Positions 25,147-36,980 of a stretch of DNA of 64,000 nt are shown one piece after another (position 1 is the stretch's first letter; every line of letters starts with the position of its first letter). The stretch lies in NCBI GenBank assembly GCA_047495785.1, contig JBLDXI010000059.1:186001-250000 (forward strand), read 5' to 3'. Both the position numbers and the translations under genes were made by a program. The notes under the pieces were generated by a model, which ran no database searches, was not told where the DNA came from, and was given only the letters and a program-made list of their open reading frames with translations. Source of the DNA: Lepidodermella squamata (lineage: Eukaryota > Gastrotricha).

Positions 25147-27193
25147 ATGGGATTGTGCAAATGCGAGCGGCGAAAAGTAACAAATCTATTCTGCTTCGAG
25201 GTAGGCGTCAGATTTTTGCCTGTATTCATACTATTTTAATATAATAATTCATATTTTCTTCCTATAGCATCGCGTTAACGTGTGTGATCACTGCGCTGTC
25301 GCTGACCACAAAAGATGCGTCATTAGAAGTTATTTAAACTGGTTGCAAGACTCAGATTACTCTCCCCATTGCGATTTGTGTAAAGAATCGCTTCTCGATG
25401 AGCGAACCGGCGAAACCGTACGCCTGCTGTGTTTCGGTTAATATTTCGCTGATTTTTATTGACGTTGATTGATCGTTGCATCCTTTTACAGATGTTTACC
25501 ATTGGCACTGCTTGAACAAATGGGCCATGAGCATGCCAGCCAATACTGCTCCTGCTGGTTTTCAGTGTCCGATATGCAATCACGGCATCTTTCCCGCTCC
25601 AAACGATGTTTCGCCTGTTGCCGTCGCGCTTCGTCAACTGCTCAGCACTGTTTCTTGGTCTCGCGCTGGCTTGGGGTTGCCTATTGTAAGCTAGAATAGA
25701 ATCGATGTAATTACGAACAAGTTAAAACTCGATTTTTTTTATAGCTGGCGTCAGATGGCAGTAACTCAACTGACGCTTTTCCCGAGAAAGCCGCAATGAC
25801 TTCAGCCGAAACTTCCTCTCATAAATCCCCTCCTTCGTCGCCAACTATGCGACAACAGTCACCAGTCCCTGTCTTGGCCGAGAGTGGATATTCCAATGGC
25901 TATGGCAATAATCACAACCATTCACCGGATTTCCAAATGAACGTGCCTCCGGAGCATCAACAATCGGTCACTAAACATCTGTTGAGTGCCAGTCGGTCCC
26001 AAGGACTTGACGGATTCGAGCAGAAACAAAGCTACGGCACGACGGAGAGGGACGACGAAAATACAAACAAATACAAACGGAAATCGCCCCTGCTGCTCTT
26101 GGCACGATGGTTGAGGTAAGTGCTTGTCGATTAGTTAGCAAGCTGGTTGGCAATAGAGAGGCGTGAGAATCAATAGCAGGAGCTCGCAATCTTGTTGTTT
26201 TCCCTACGCGCTGTCAAATTGGCCCGCTATGAAGCTGATTACTGTTTTTCTTGCATTATCTACCATGTAGCAAAGCGAGTGCATTTAACTAGTGTTGGAT
26301 GGTGTAGTGTTAGTTGGCGCGACTATTGTTGCTTCTGCTCGGCGAATTCAAGTGGTTTGGAAAGAGCGCGCATTATTTTGGCGAGCTGCGATGAATGCGA
26401 TCGCTTCGAGCGCGCCAATTACCGCGACCAGCCGCAATCGCGCGCTCTTTTGCGCAAGCAGCGCGCTCCTTTTTACGCGCATTCAATGCGATTGTCACGT
26501 TCTCAGCCGCCGACGTGCCTCGTGCCGCGCGTGGGACACGGGGGGCGGGCAGCCGAGCGTCTATCTCGCTCTGTTTATTGTCTTGCTACTAAAACATTGC
26601 TGTTTGTTTATTGTAGCCGAGGCTCTCTCGGGCTCAGAAAATACTGACCGAAGACTCGCGGTCTTGCTCGTCGTCTCAATTGACGAAATTGAAGGCCGGC
26701 TCTGCAACAATGACATCATTTGCTGTGCCGCCTGTTTATTTACCTTTGAGTCCTCATTACGCGCTTTTTACCTGCTCATGCGTGGCTGGCCGGCGACGCC
26801 GATGCCCGCACTTTTCATCCAGCTCGTTTTCATTCGCTTAAATTTAGCTCTCCTCCTTAATTGCGGGTTAATTTCTCCCTGTAGGCCAGGCTAAGAACGC
26901 GCGCGCGCGATTAGGTGCAAGTGTGTGTGTGTAAATTCTGTAATTTCCTATGTCAATTTCCTTTACCCAGCTTTGGTGCAACGAAGGCGCTGACACCTCG
27001 TGAGTTGACACTTCGAAGGCGCCGTCGGACCTACATGCTATTTGTACTCGTCGGAGTGGTCGTGTTCACGCTAATTTATTTCGGCGCCTCCTTCGGCCGA
27101 TCCGTCGCCGACTCGGACCCGCTGTTAGACCCGCGCGCCAACCCCCATATCCGGGTCGACTCGGCCGATCGCCACGCTGCCGTCATCGACTGA
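25147..27193 (+). CDS. ZFPL1: Zinc finger protein-like 1, Golgi membrane protein
   Basis: Five exons: 25147–25200, 25268–25436, 25492–25685, 25745–26115 and 26971–27193; introns 67, 55, 59 and 855 nt; 336 residues. ZFPL1 is an integral cis-Golgi protein with two N-terminal zinc-binding (B-box-like and RING-like) modules, linked to GM130 and Golgi assembly. The start [18 protein letters not shown] and the block [19 protein letters not shown] match it closely. So do [28 protein letters not shown] and [10 protein letters not shown] Ser/Pro-rich linker comes next. The C terminus has a single membrane span ([20 protein letters not shown]) and the family-typical lumenal end [14 protein letters not shown]. 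An acceptor at 25117 lies 29 nt before the ATG. The last intron is unusually long and GC-rich. Confidence 0.95.
26116..26970 (+). other. ZFPL1 intron 4, long and GC-rich
   Basis: 855 nt, starting GTAAGT and ending TTTACCCAG. It is rich in GCGC words and contains a stretch open for 200 codons on the plus strand (26,292–26,894). That stretch lacks an ATG at its start and any recognisable domain, so I treat it as non-coding. It could hold regulatory sequence. Confidence 0.7.
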
Positions 27194-28065
27194 TCGATCA
27201 TTCATTGTGCATGCCTTATATTATTAAATCACAGATTCTCGCGAAGCTATAACAATTTTTTAAATACTTCTCGCGTATATATTTTCGTGTCGATGCGACT
27301 GACTTTCGTGCATTACTTATTACATTGTAAATGTGGCGGTGATGGCGAACCATGAAAATCCGCCTTGAATTCCACGGTGTTTTTGGGTCTTCTTTACATG
27401 CCTCTCATGAAAATTCAAAATAATAATCTATCTTTCGACCACTACTATAACCCGTAAGACTTATAAACCAGCCTCGATGTTGTTGTGTTTTCGTGTCGAA
27501 AAGCTGCGCTTTCATCTCCATCATCGTCCGTAATGATATGAAACATTATCATTATTAATATCTAATATTATTATTTGAAATGACAAAGCAGTTCATTCGT
27601 TTTCTCAAAATTAATTTTCTTTTTGTCTGTCTCCCGGGCTGGGTTGTTTATAATGTAAATAATACGGAGAGATGAACGGCTAATTGTGACGACATTTACT
27701 TTGAATAAACACGAGTTTCTGCGCGAATTTTTTTCTGATTTTTCATAAAATTTTTAATAGCGGTGCCCTTCTCGGCTAAGTGGCTCCTATTTAGCTTTTT
27801 CGCGCGGCTGAATGTGTTGCGCGTTTCTTTTATTTGAAGTTGTGCCCACTCAGATATGGGCATCAAAGCCCGCGTATTGATTGAAGGTGCGCGTGGCCTG
27901 GCCTGCGCGCAAGCAATTTCTTCTGCATCTACTAATAGCCGGCGACGTTTTGAACTTGGCAATAATTTCCAATAATATTTATTGCTGTTGTTGTTCTGTA
28001 TTATTACTAAATTTATGGACAAACTAGTGACGTCGGTTTTACGCGAAGCCGTTTGCTTATTTCAG
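27194..28065. other. Spacer between ZFPL1 and the coiled-coil gene
   Basis: About 870 nt with AT-rich 3' UTR-like sequence, an AT-rich block near 27,540–27,580 and no convincing gene. A minus-strand open stretch at 27,696–28,022 has no recognisable features. Confidence 0.5.
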
Positions 28066-28101
28066 CCGAATACTAACAACTACTTCCTGCAGCCGGGCAA
28101 A

Positions 28102-30700
28102 ATGGCCCACAAAGACGACGGCCCTGCGCCGTCAGCGGCCGGACACGAGCCACCGGCTGCCGCTCCTGCTAGTCAGGAATTTCTCAGTGCCTGCGAGTAC
28201 GCGAATATCGCTCAGTTGCGACAACGCACGATGAGCAGCAACAGCCACGCCGACGACGGCGACGAGTTCTTCCAGCACACCGGCTCCACGCTGGAAGCTA
28301 CCGTGGACTTACTCCACGAACTGTTTCCCCATCTAGCGGCGAAACTAGCAGCGGTAGGCGAGGAGCCGTGGGTAGAAAGATTAGTCGCGTATTGGAGCAA
28401 CGAACTCGGCATCGACCAGTCCACCGTCAGCAACACTTTGGTCCATTTGGCGCTTGGCCAGGGCGATGAGGGTGACACAAGCGCTGTTCGGCTGTTATTT
28501 CAGCGATTTGCCGAGGCGTTAACCGGCATATGCCTCGCCCATCCCTGTTCGACGGTGATTTTCCTGACAGCTTTTGACGAATTGAAAGCGACTCGCATCG
28601 ACGCGGCCGAAGCTCTCGAGCGGCAGAAACAGGCGGAGAGTGAACTGACGGAGTGCAAGCGTCGAATCGCGTTGCTTGCCGACGAAGCGGACGAGCGGTG
28701 TCGCCAGATCGAAGCGAATTCGGCTGAGAAATTGACATCGTGCCAGAAGAATAGCAGTTCGCAAATCGCGCTGATCAGGCGCGAGCTGGACGCCGAGCGA
28801 GGCGCTTGGCTGGCCGAACGCGAGTCGTTGATAGCCGAGTCCAGGCGGCACGCTGACCAACTATCTCGACTGCAGAAGAAATACGACGAAGAAATCGCGG
28901 AATGTAGCTACTGGAAGCAGCAGGCGAACCAGTTTCGTGAAGAGCAGCATAGCGCGGCGAAATTGAAACGGCGAAGTAATAAATTAAGGCGGTTCGATTC
29001 GTCGGAAAGTGATGGCGAGGCCGACACGAATTCGAATGGTTCCGATGCAGCTCCGGCTGATGCGATGCGAAAGCAGCTCGACGACTTGCGCGCTCAGCTA
29101 GAGACGCAACTGGCTGTCAATAAGGTGTTAACTGAAGAAATCGGCCGGTTGGAAGATCAGATCGCCTCTTCGAAGCAAGACACTTCGTGCACCACGACCC
29201 CTCGCGATAATCCGACAAAAGTTTCCAGGGTAAGCTTTCTTTTTAGTTGAAGCTCTTTGCACGTTATAGATTTTGAATTGTTGCTGCATTTCGAACCAAA
29301 CTCGTTTTTTTGTTACAATTACTTGAATTTGTTTTTCATAAAATTTCCTACCAGGCATTGAATTTTTAATTCATTCGTCGATCGTTGAATTTAGAAAAAT
29401 TAGAAACTAGTACTTTCAGCGTGTGCTGTTTGTTGTTATTGGGCGTTTCTAGATATTATTATTATTATTATTAATATCTGATGGCATTACTATGTAAATA
29501 TACTGTGCCATTTTTTTACTTATGTTCAAAATCTAGAAACGACATATAAAGATTTTCATTACCTTCTTGCTTAGCAATAATTAATTACCTATGAGCCAAT
29601 ATTGCCAAACGGAAACCCTTGAAACAGTTTTTTCGAATTTTCTCAAGATAGTGGGCGTTTCTCAAATCATAATCTCTGTAGGCGATGACCCTTAAAAAAT
29701 TCAAAAAAATTCAAAATTCAATCAAGTTTTAACAAATTGAAGCTTGGCACCTAAAACTATTAACAAGCCATTTTCGAGTATAGTTTTGTAAAGTTACGAT
29801 TTTGGAATGTGTTCTAATAATCGCTATATTCCATAACACGTTGGAAATGCTTTTTAGAGCGAATGAATTGTTCAAAACTCCGTTCCACTTGAAATGAGAC
29901 TCGAAAACCTGCGAGGATGTGTGTTGATTTTGAAGTAATGATGGATATTAGCCAGTGAATTTTACTGCCAGTAAATTTCAATGTAATGAAAAATTCCAGA
30001 TATAGTAATTAACATTCAATACTGAATGGCGGACATCTTAAGATTGTCTTTCTGTTTTTTTGTATTAAAGGAGGATAGCGGCTTGGGAATGAATAACACA
30101 GGCTCACAGACGCACCACACCGGCTGCTACGAACTGTTATACGGCAACGAAGAGGTGCAGTCGAACAGCGACTTCGAAAGCCTAGAAGCCGCGTGTTGCG
30201 CCAGCCTTCGCTCGTCCTTCCTCGTCGACGCGGAAACGCAATGCGCGGGCGCTGCGAGTCGGTCCAAATGCTGCCAGGTCAACCTGAACGAGGCGGCTGA
30301 GCGCGAGTGCGACGAATTGCGTGCGGCGGTGACCACCATGGAGGGCAGCTTGTCCGAGTCGATGATTGCCTACAACTCACTGCGGTCGCGCTATCACAAA
30401 CAGCTGGTTAGAACCAACCAACTGATCGATCTCACCAACGAGCTGTACGCCGAGAATTGTCGCCTCGCCTCGTCAGCTTCCGCGGCCGCTGCACGCCGGC
30501 AGCTCTGCAGCAATCAGACAGGTAGCAGCAGCAGCCGGTCGTCGTCAGCTTTCGGAGGTTCTTCGGCCGGTGAGGTGGAGCTGTCCGCTCCGAAGGTTGC
30601 TCCGAGCTCGGCGCCGAGCGGGTCGAAAACAAAACGGCGTTCGAAGCACGAGGAAATCTACGTCGTAGTCGGGCCACATGCCGGTATCATGCTTGGCTAG
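28102..30700 (+). CDS. Unidentified large coiled-coil protein
   Basis: Two exons, 28102–29229 and 30071–30700, joined across an 841-nt intron (GTAAGC…TTAAAG), giving 585 residues. The ATG at 28102 is chosen because an acceptor (CTTATTTCAG, 28065) lies 36 nt upstream; an in-frame ATG also exists at 28015. Residues about 50–165 form a compact helical domain with HELFPHLAAKLAAVGEEPWV and ERLVAYWSNELG. A long heptad-rich coiled coil rich in Glu, Arg and Ala follows (about 175–300), then an acidic Ser-rich linker and a second coil (MRKQLDDLRAQLETQL). Exon 2 adds another helical segment with SRYHKQLVRTNQLIDLTNEL and a Ser-rich tail. It resembles cytoskeletal or vesicle-adaptor scaffolds in general form, but I cannot assign a family. 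A poly(A) signal follows at 30,877. Confidence 0.75.
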
Positions 30701-30876
30701 GCGCACTCGAGGTGTTTTTACGAACTGCGAACTTTGAAATATCCTTGATTTGTTCTCGCTTCTGTTTATTAAGTTGGCTTGAGAAGGCCTGTTTCTCTTT
30801 GTTTTAAAAACATAGTTGCTGTGATCAGATTATTGGCTCTTCTTCTTTGATTCCTTGCCTGACAATCCCTTTCACC

Positions 30877-30882
30877 AATAAA
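30877..30882 (+). terminator. Polyadenylation signal of the coiled-coil gene
   Basis: AATAAA 177 nt after the stop codon in an otherwise non-coding stretch. Confidence 0.5.
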
Positions 30883-31546
30883 GTAAACAGAAACATGCAA
30901 TTGCGTTTTCAATGTTGGAGCTGTGTATCGGAAAAATACGCAGGATACTCATAGAAGGGATTAGAAAGTGGTTCGTTGTAACTTTTTGTTAGAAAGCTGT
31001 AACCCTGAACCCAGTTACAGCGGCTTGACCGCGCGCCTGTTGCTCTCTTATAATTTGTACCTCCAACGCGCCCGGGTGCAGCAAAACTGGAAGAGATTTA
31101 ATTACACGTTCGCGCTAGCCGAGGTTTGAGCTTCAAAAGCGACTGACGAGGCCTCGCTCGCGCGTTGAGCGGACTCGCTAATTGTAACAAAAAAAAGTCA
31201 AACATTCAGTAGCGTGTTTTTCAAGGATCGATTCGGTGTTTAAAATTGCGGTTTTGGAGTGTAATTTTGGGGGCGAAGACGGGGAAGGAAGGGGGGAGCG
31301 ATTTCAGCCAAATTTTGCCCTTTTTGGTGTTTAAAAATATTTAAACTGTTAAACTGCTTAAAAAACACTGCATTCAGTTTTTCAAGCATATAAAGCCGCT
31401 CGTTTTTTCAGTAATTGCGAAGAATACGAGCCGAATTCGAAACCACACGCGTTACATTCAGACCGGTTATACTTAGCTGTTAGAAAATTTATATGGTAAT
31501 CACCCCGTTCAATGTTAATCTATGCACAATTTTTGCTTGCAGGAAT

Positions 31547-32013
31547 CTAGCGGAACGAGTTGGAAGACGTGATGAAAATGGAGCGAAAGCTGCTGGAAAA
31601 AGAGCGCAATAGCCGCAAAAGGCCGCAAAAGCCGCAGAGGCGAACGGCACCTCGGCCAAATCGGCGCTTGTAACCCCGGCCGCCCGGCGCTGGGTCGCAA
31701 GAAGTAACGTGGCTTCGCTGCAGCTTTCCGAAAACGACGACGCTCGAATGACGATGTCGATGCGGTGGCGCAGTGAGGCTGTCGACGGGTTGGTTGCTTA
31801 CAGCATGTTTTGCACCCGACAGCGAATGGCAATACTTTCAACCAACAACAACAACAGATGTACAACCGGGCTCAACCCGTCAACTGCTGTTCGCCGTCGC
31901 GACTTCACCGATATTTATTTCAGGAGAAAATGCATGCTGCTATAGCTAATGCAACACACATCCACGCTTCGAACATCAATTCGCAATTCTTCGAAATGAA
32001 ATCTGCAACGTGA
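31547..32013 (+). pseudogene. Decayed coding sequence, unidentified
   Basis: Starts after an acceptor-like TTGCTTGCAG. One frame gives RNELEDVMKMERKLLEKERN and stops; other frames then give segments with Gln-rich (NQQQQQMYNRAQPVN) and HRYLFQEKMHAAIANATHIH composition. Protein-like composition shifts between frames without splice signals, suggesting a degenerate gene or retrocopy. Not identified. Confidence 0.3.
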
Positions 32014-32681
32014 ATTGATAATAGTCTCGTATGATTCTGCTGGGGGTGGTGAGAATAAGCACAACGATTTTTGGTGCCTTGTCAATATGATAGCGCCGCA
32101 AATCGACGATGAGCGCCTTTTTATCTGAGATAACTTCATCGGTCCTAAATCTAAATTTTTGTTGTGTCGATCAGATTTGATGATAATAATAATAACAACG
32201 AAAATATATTGACGAAATGCGAATAATTTATTTGGCGACTAAATTACGATATTACATGGAGCTATCTTCTCTCTCCCTTACTCTTTCTTGATTCGCCTTT
32301 CAGCTCTCCTATGTTGTATTGTCATTTTTTGCGTTTGAGGGATGGTCGTTCCTGTGTTTAGCCGTAGCCTCATTTTCTTTCCTTCCACGCACCGCTATCT
32401 CCAACTCTACCGCTCATGATAATACCCACCCTGTCTTCGCTATAATATCCATTAGCTCCTCAGTTAGATATCATTTGCAGGGACGATTTACGAGGTATCG
32501 CGAGGTATCGTGCTCGCGATATGGCTAATACGTTTGTGTGTGCGAAATTATAGCTTGAAAAAATGGGAAACGTTGAAACAATCTCCACACTCGTTACGTT
32601 CTTCCTTCGACCGTTTCAACATCTCGATTGACGCCGATTAGAAAATTGTCGGCTCGTTTCACTCGCCTTCAGCAACTAGAG

Positions 32682-33038
32682 CAGAGGTGGAAACAGGTTG
32701 TGTAAACCGGCTGGTAGAAAAACAGGTTACCGGTATGGGTATGGGTCTGGTTTGAACAAAAAATTACCGATTCGCCAGGAAATCACAACGAAAACAAGGT
32801 TTTTTACAGTGTCGAGGCCTGTGTGGTAGTTCAACGCGAGACCAAAGCTCAAAGTTGTTAAGCAGTAAAACAAACGATTAGCACCAACAGTTCTTCATTT
32901 TTTGTGTTTTTGTGTTCAATTTTGCGAGGAAACGGTTAATACAAGTTACTATTACCGGCCGGTTGGGTTGGGTTTCCAAAGAATTTTCAGGTCTTCGCCC
33001 AGGTTAGGTTGGAAAAAACCTACCTGTTTCCACCTCTG
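32682..33038. mobile_element. hAT-like MITE, 357 bp
   Basis: Terminal inverted repeats CAGAGGTGGAAACAGGT (left) and TACCTGTTTCCACCTCTG (right) match over 17 bases and begin CAGAGGTGG, as in many hAT elements. Flanking 8-mers AACTAGAG and AACCTGAG agree at six of eight positions, consistent with an aged 8-bp target duplication. There is no coding capacity; the interior carries further inverted copies of the CAGGTT/CCGG words. Confidence 0.7.
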
Positions 33039-33552
33039 AACCTGAGTCGACGTCGCCTCTTTTTCATAAGTTGTCGATGCCTTTTTTATGTGCACGTGAC
33101 AGCGTTATGACAGCGTTATGTGCACGAGACAGAAATGCGCGATAGAAATTATAGAAGTGCGTAAAATGCGTTGCTGTTTAATGAAAGAGATTGTTCATGC
33201 GCAACTTCGAGCTCACCTCCTTCCACGAGCACGGCTTTCCACCTGCTTGTCGGCGCCTCCCTTATTGATATGTATGTGAACTGAAGTTAAATTATTGGTG
33301 TATTGGCGAAAAGGACAATAATCAAAGATTATTATTATCATTATTATATTGTAAAACATCAAAAAGTAGGAATTTGCTCATCATTAAAAATCTTATTATC
33401 TTCTATTTTCTGCGAGTAGCGGCGTCCTATTGTAAGTATCATTATATACAGGGTTACTAGCCTTGTGAAAGCGCCCTATTGTTCCTTTTCCTTTTTGATT
33501 ATTTTATACCATATATTATTACTTTTCTGATATTTTTCGTAGATTTTTTCAG

Positions 33553-34681
33553 AAAATTGTAACCGAGGCTAATATTAGCAAGGCGCCTGTGCTAGATCCT
33601 GATGCTGCCAACTATTTTCTGTCGAAAGCTAGCTCCAGTTTGGTACGGAGGGTGCAAGACACCGTCAGACGAAAAGCTGACAAGGACGTGGAGGTTCGAA
33701 TAATAGTCGCCGGAGCAAGCCGGGTCGGCAAATCACTTGTCATTGGGAAATTCCTCAATTACCCAGCCGGTGATCCGTGAGTTCCTAAATTCGGCTAACG
33801 AAACGAACATCGAACAACTCAGTCAAATCGAATCAGTCCCTGGTATTATTAAAGGATGATGCAATGGGCTAATGAAGGTGTCGCTTTTGAAGTTCAAACC
33901 TCGGCTAGCGCGAACGTGAAATTAAATCTTTACCAGTTTTGCTGCACCGACGACGAGCAAAAGCTGTTCAACTACGTCAAAAATTGAAAACGAAACTGCC
34001 GTGTTTTCTGGTTCTCTTCCACTTTGACGCTCATTTGAAAGATGAAATCGAACTGTGTGGCATCGAAGATGAACTTTCGGCTGCCAGCCGAGTTCGAGAG
34101 TCAATGCTGGGTACAAATGAATGCCAAAAGTGAAATCGAATTCGGAACAGGATATTGAACTATTTTGCTTTGATAATCGAAAACCTGATCAACACGACTT
34201 TCCAAAACTATAAAGCGAGATAAGCGCCGCATTAACTGGTGTAAAGCAGCTACTGGCTGAGAAAAGGATGCTCTAGCTCTCTGATGAAGCAATGAAGAGA
34301 AAGGCGGAGGTCTGGAGGAAAGATTTGCCTCTGGTTTCGATTCCAAGCGACGTTGGCGGACTGAGCCCTATTCCAGGCACTGATATTGCGGCCGAGGCCG
34401 GTTTTATCGCCCTCATGACGCTGACACTCTACCGAGATTTTGGCCTATCAGAGGCTAAACTCAACGAGATATGCGATACTTGTGACTTATTGGACTTTGC
34501 TAAAGTTACTCCTCAAATTCGAGCTAAACTCAAATACGCGAAGGTTGAAGTTGAAGCACTCAAGGATAACTTGAAAGATCTGAAGGCGCTTACTGGATTT
34601 CTGCTGAATTTCGTAAAAATCGGAGCTGCTGCTATCGCGATGATATGGCGAAAGTGGTACCGGATCTTGGAACTAGTTTAA
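33553..34681 (+). pseudogene. Immunity-related GTPase (IRG)-like gene, apparently broken
   Basis: Begins after an acceptor (TTTTTTCAG, 33552). The first block ends with a P-loop, VRIIVAGASRVGKSLVIGKF (G1 motif GxxxxGKS), then a candidate 46-nt intron. Downstream pieces lie in different frames: FLVLFHFDAHLKDEIELCGI at about 34,000 and, at 34,292–34,681, LSPIPGTDIAAEAGFIALM with LTLYRDFGLS. The last is the helical-domain signature of IRG/IIGP GTPases, which usually has a proline-glycine pair, a membrane-binding hydrophobic stretch and a YxxxFGL motif. IRG proteins act at vacuole membranes in cell-autonomous defence. Stops and frame changes between blocks, which short introns do not fully repair, suggest a pseudogene. 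An AATAAA lies about 100 nt past the end. Confidence 0.55.
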
Positions 34682-36139
34682 TTGTTGTCAACGCATTTCG
34701 ACGTATCTTGGCTGATTCCTCTGCTGCCGAATAGCCAACCTATTTTTATTTTTTCATTTTTTACACTGATGGTTTCGCGAATAAAATGAATCATGATGGT
34801 TGAAATGTAGTTATATTTTTCGAGACGTCCCGTGTTGTAATGAAATTACGTATTACACGTCATTACCACCTTTCCCGTTCAGAGATCAAACTGCGCCTTG
34901 TTATGATGTAATTCTGACGGCGGAACACTCTGCGCGCACGCGGAAAGTGAGTGCTGAACGAGAAAAAAGCTGGTATTATATCGTAAAACGTATACCTATA
35001 TTACGGCTCATCGTCTTCGGTAGGTATCGGTCTATGTAGATGAAAGCATAAATCATTTCAAACAATGAGTATTATAGCTCTGATTTCTCTTCACATTGCG
35101 AAAAACGCAAAATCGGGATTTCTTTGTTCTTTCAGGATAACACGATATATACACCTGCTCATTGATCATTATTTTGAACACTCACTCATTCGATAAAATC
35201 TAGACGTCCCAATTTTTGTAGCTTCATCCTCGAGGTGTAGGGGCCACATTTAGCAATATTGTTTTCTTTTAATAGAGAATTTCATTCATTTGGGCGCCGC
35301 TGCAAAAGTGAGCATTCGTGTTTATTCGCGTCTTTGACACCTCTCCTACTCATATTAGTGATATGGAGGCATTATTTTATAGACATAATATTATTATTTC
35401 ACAGCCTTAATTAGTCGAGATTTGATTGTGGCTGCGAGCGCGCTTCAATGGGCACAAAATATACTTGTGGCGATATGTATGCTATATTTTTGAGAGCGCT
35501 CTTTCACTTCACTGAAATAACAAAATCTGCAAACCGCCCACACGATGCCATACATATCTCGATCACAGATTTTCTTAAAAAAAACTTGGAAACGCTACAG
35601 AAATTACTATCTCGCATACCAGAAACCTTCGTAAAATGCTGGCATAGTTTTCGCTTGGTTCGCATTTTTATAGGCTAGTTTTGTTTCGCCCCTATAGTAA
35701 ACATTTTGAGGGGAAAATGCGTTATTTTCGCCCATTTTGCCGAAATGTTCAATGATATATCCATTCTGCAGTTTTTTCGGCCTAAACGGCAAGCGCAAAC
35801 TAACGCAATAAACAAACCTTGCCGTGCGTGTTTTTTTCAAGCCATAGCGCGGCGGTCAAGTGTCACCTAACCGGCACCAACGTGAACCCTCACCTGCGTG
35901 CCATTTGCCCAATGTCACCAAATCGGCAGCCTCAATGGGGCCAAAAAGTCGTGAAGTCCAATCGAAAGTAAGATCGCGCAATAAGTTTATACTGCTGAAA
36001 TCGCGAAATCAGCAGCACTTTTATCATTTTTATCATTTTTATCATTATTTTATAGCGGTAAAACCGTGGCGAATTTTTTCTAGGGAATTTACCTATATCC
36101 CTAAAATAGGGAGGGTAATTTTATCGAGTGTGCTATTTG
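34682..36139. other. Intergenic region, no recognised gene
   Basis: About 1.45 kb with AT-rich sequence and a (TTTTATCA)n-like run near 36,018. Open stretches are short and featureless. Confidence 0.5.
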
Positions 36140-36571
36140 CACCCACACGCGGGTGCATCCGATTTGCTAGCTACAACCATTTTGCTCGCTACACCCTATA
36201 CCGCGCGTTAGTGTGGGTGCGACGATTTGACTCGCTACACCCTATACAAACAATAAGGAATTAGGAAAAAGCCGGCTGTCGATGCGGCAAGGTGTACAGA
36301 AGTAATTAAACAAGGTAAAATGCGAGCTAGCGAGATTACGTACCTGGGGTGACTTATTAGCGCACTTTGCACAATAGGGTCACTTTGACTTGACAGAATG
36401 GGTGACTTTGGCATGCCAAAAATCGAATATGGTAAGGTAAAGACCTTAAGTGAGTGGGGTACCGTTGGATAGCCCAAGGAAAGGCCAGCCTGGATGTGCA
36501 CAATGCGCATCATAACAACCCATTTTGGGAGAGGACATAATATGTAAAGTCGCGGCATTTTTTTCAATTTC

Positions 36572-36701
36572 TACCGTATTTTTTTCGAATAAGGGCCGCA
36601 CTCCAAATAAAGGCCGCACCCGATTAAACGCCGCGTTTTTAGGCCTTTTTCAAAAAATCAGGAAAATAGTCGCCGCGGCCCTTATTCGAAAAAATACGGT
36701 A
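36572..36701. mobile_element. 130-bp MITE with TACCGTATTTTTT ends
   Basis: The terminal inverted repeat TACCGTATTTTTTTCGAATA continuing AGGGCCGC is matched at the other end almost perfectly (one base length difference in the T run). A TA duplication fits if the element begins CCGTAT. Non-coding; inserted inside the larger palindromic element. Confidence 0.8.
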
Positions 36702-36889
36702 TATTAATATTAATTGAAACTTCGGTGACGGCTAAACCGAAACCGACTAATTGAATATGAAATCATATGTCATTATTATATTGCCCATCCTCCAGACGAT
36801 CCAACACGGTACTCCTTTCGCGAGGTCTTTACCTCACCATATTCGATTTTTGGCATGCCAAAGTCACCCTATTTTGGCATGTCAAAGCC

Positions 36890-36980
36890 TACAGGAATGG
36901 AAAATAGGAATTGTAGGAATAGGAATAAAGAGTATAGGAATTGAGGGAATAGGGAATAGGAATTAGGAATTACTATTCCT
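36890..36980. repeat. GGAAT/AGGAAT tandem array
   Basis: About 90 bases of imperfect 5–7-base units such as TAGGAAT, GGGAATA and AGGAATT. Confidence 0.8.

Noticed and set aside
26292-26894. 200-codon frame in the ZFPL1 intron as a protein gene
   Set aside because: No ATG at its beginning, no recognisable domain, and it lies wholly inside an intron of a well-supported gene.
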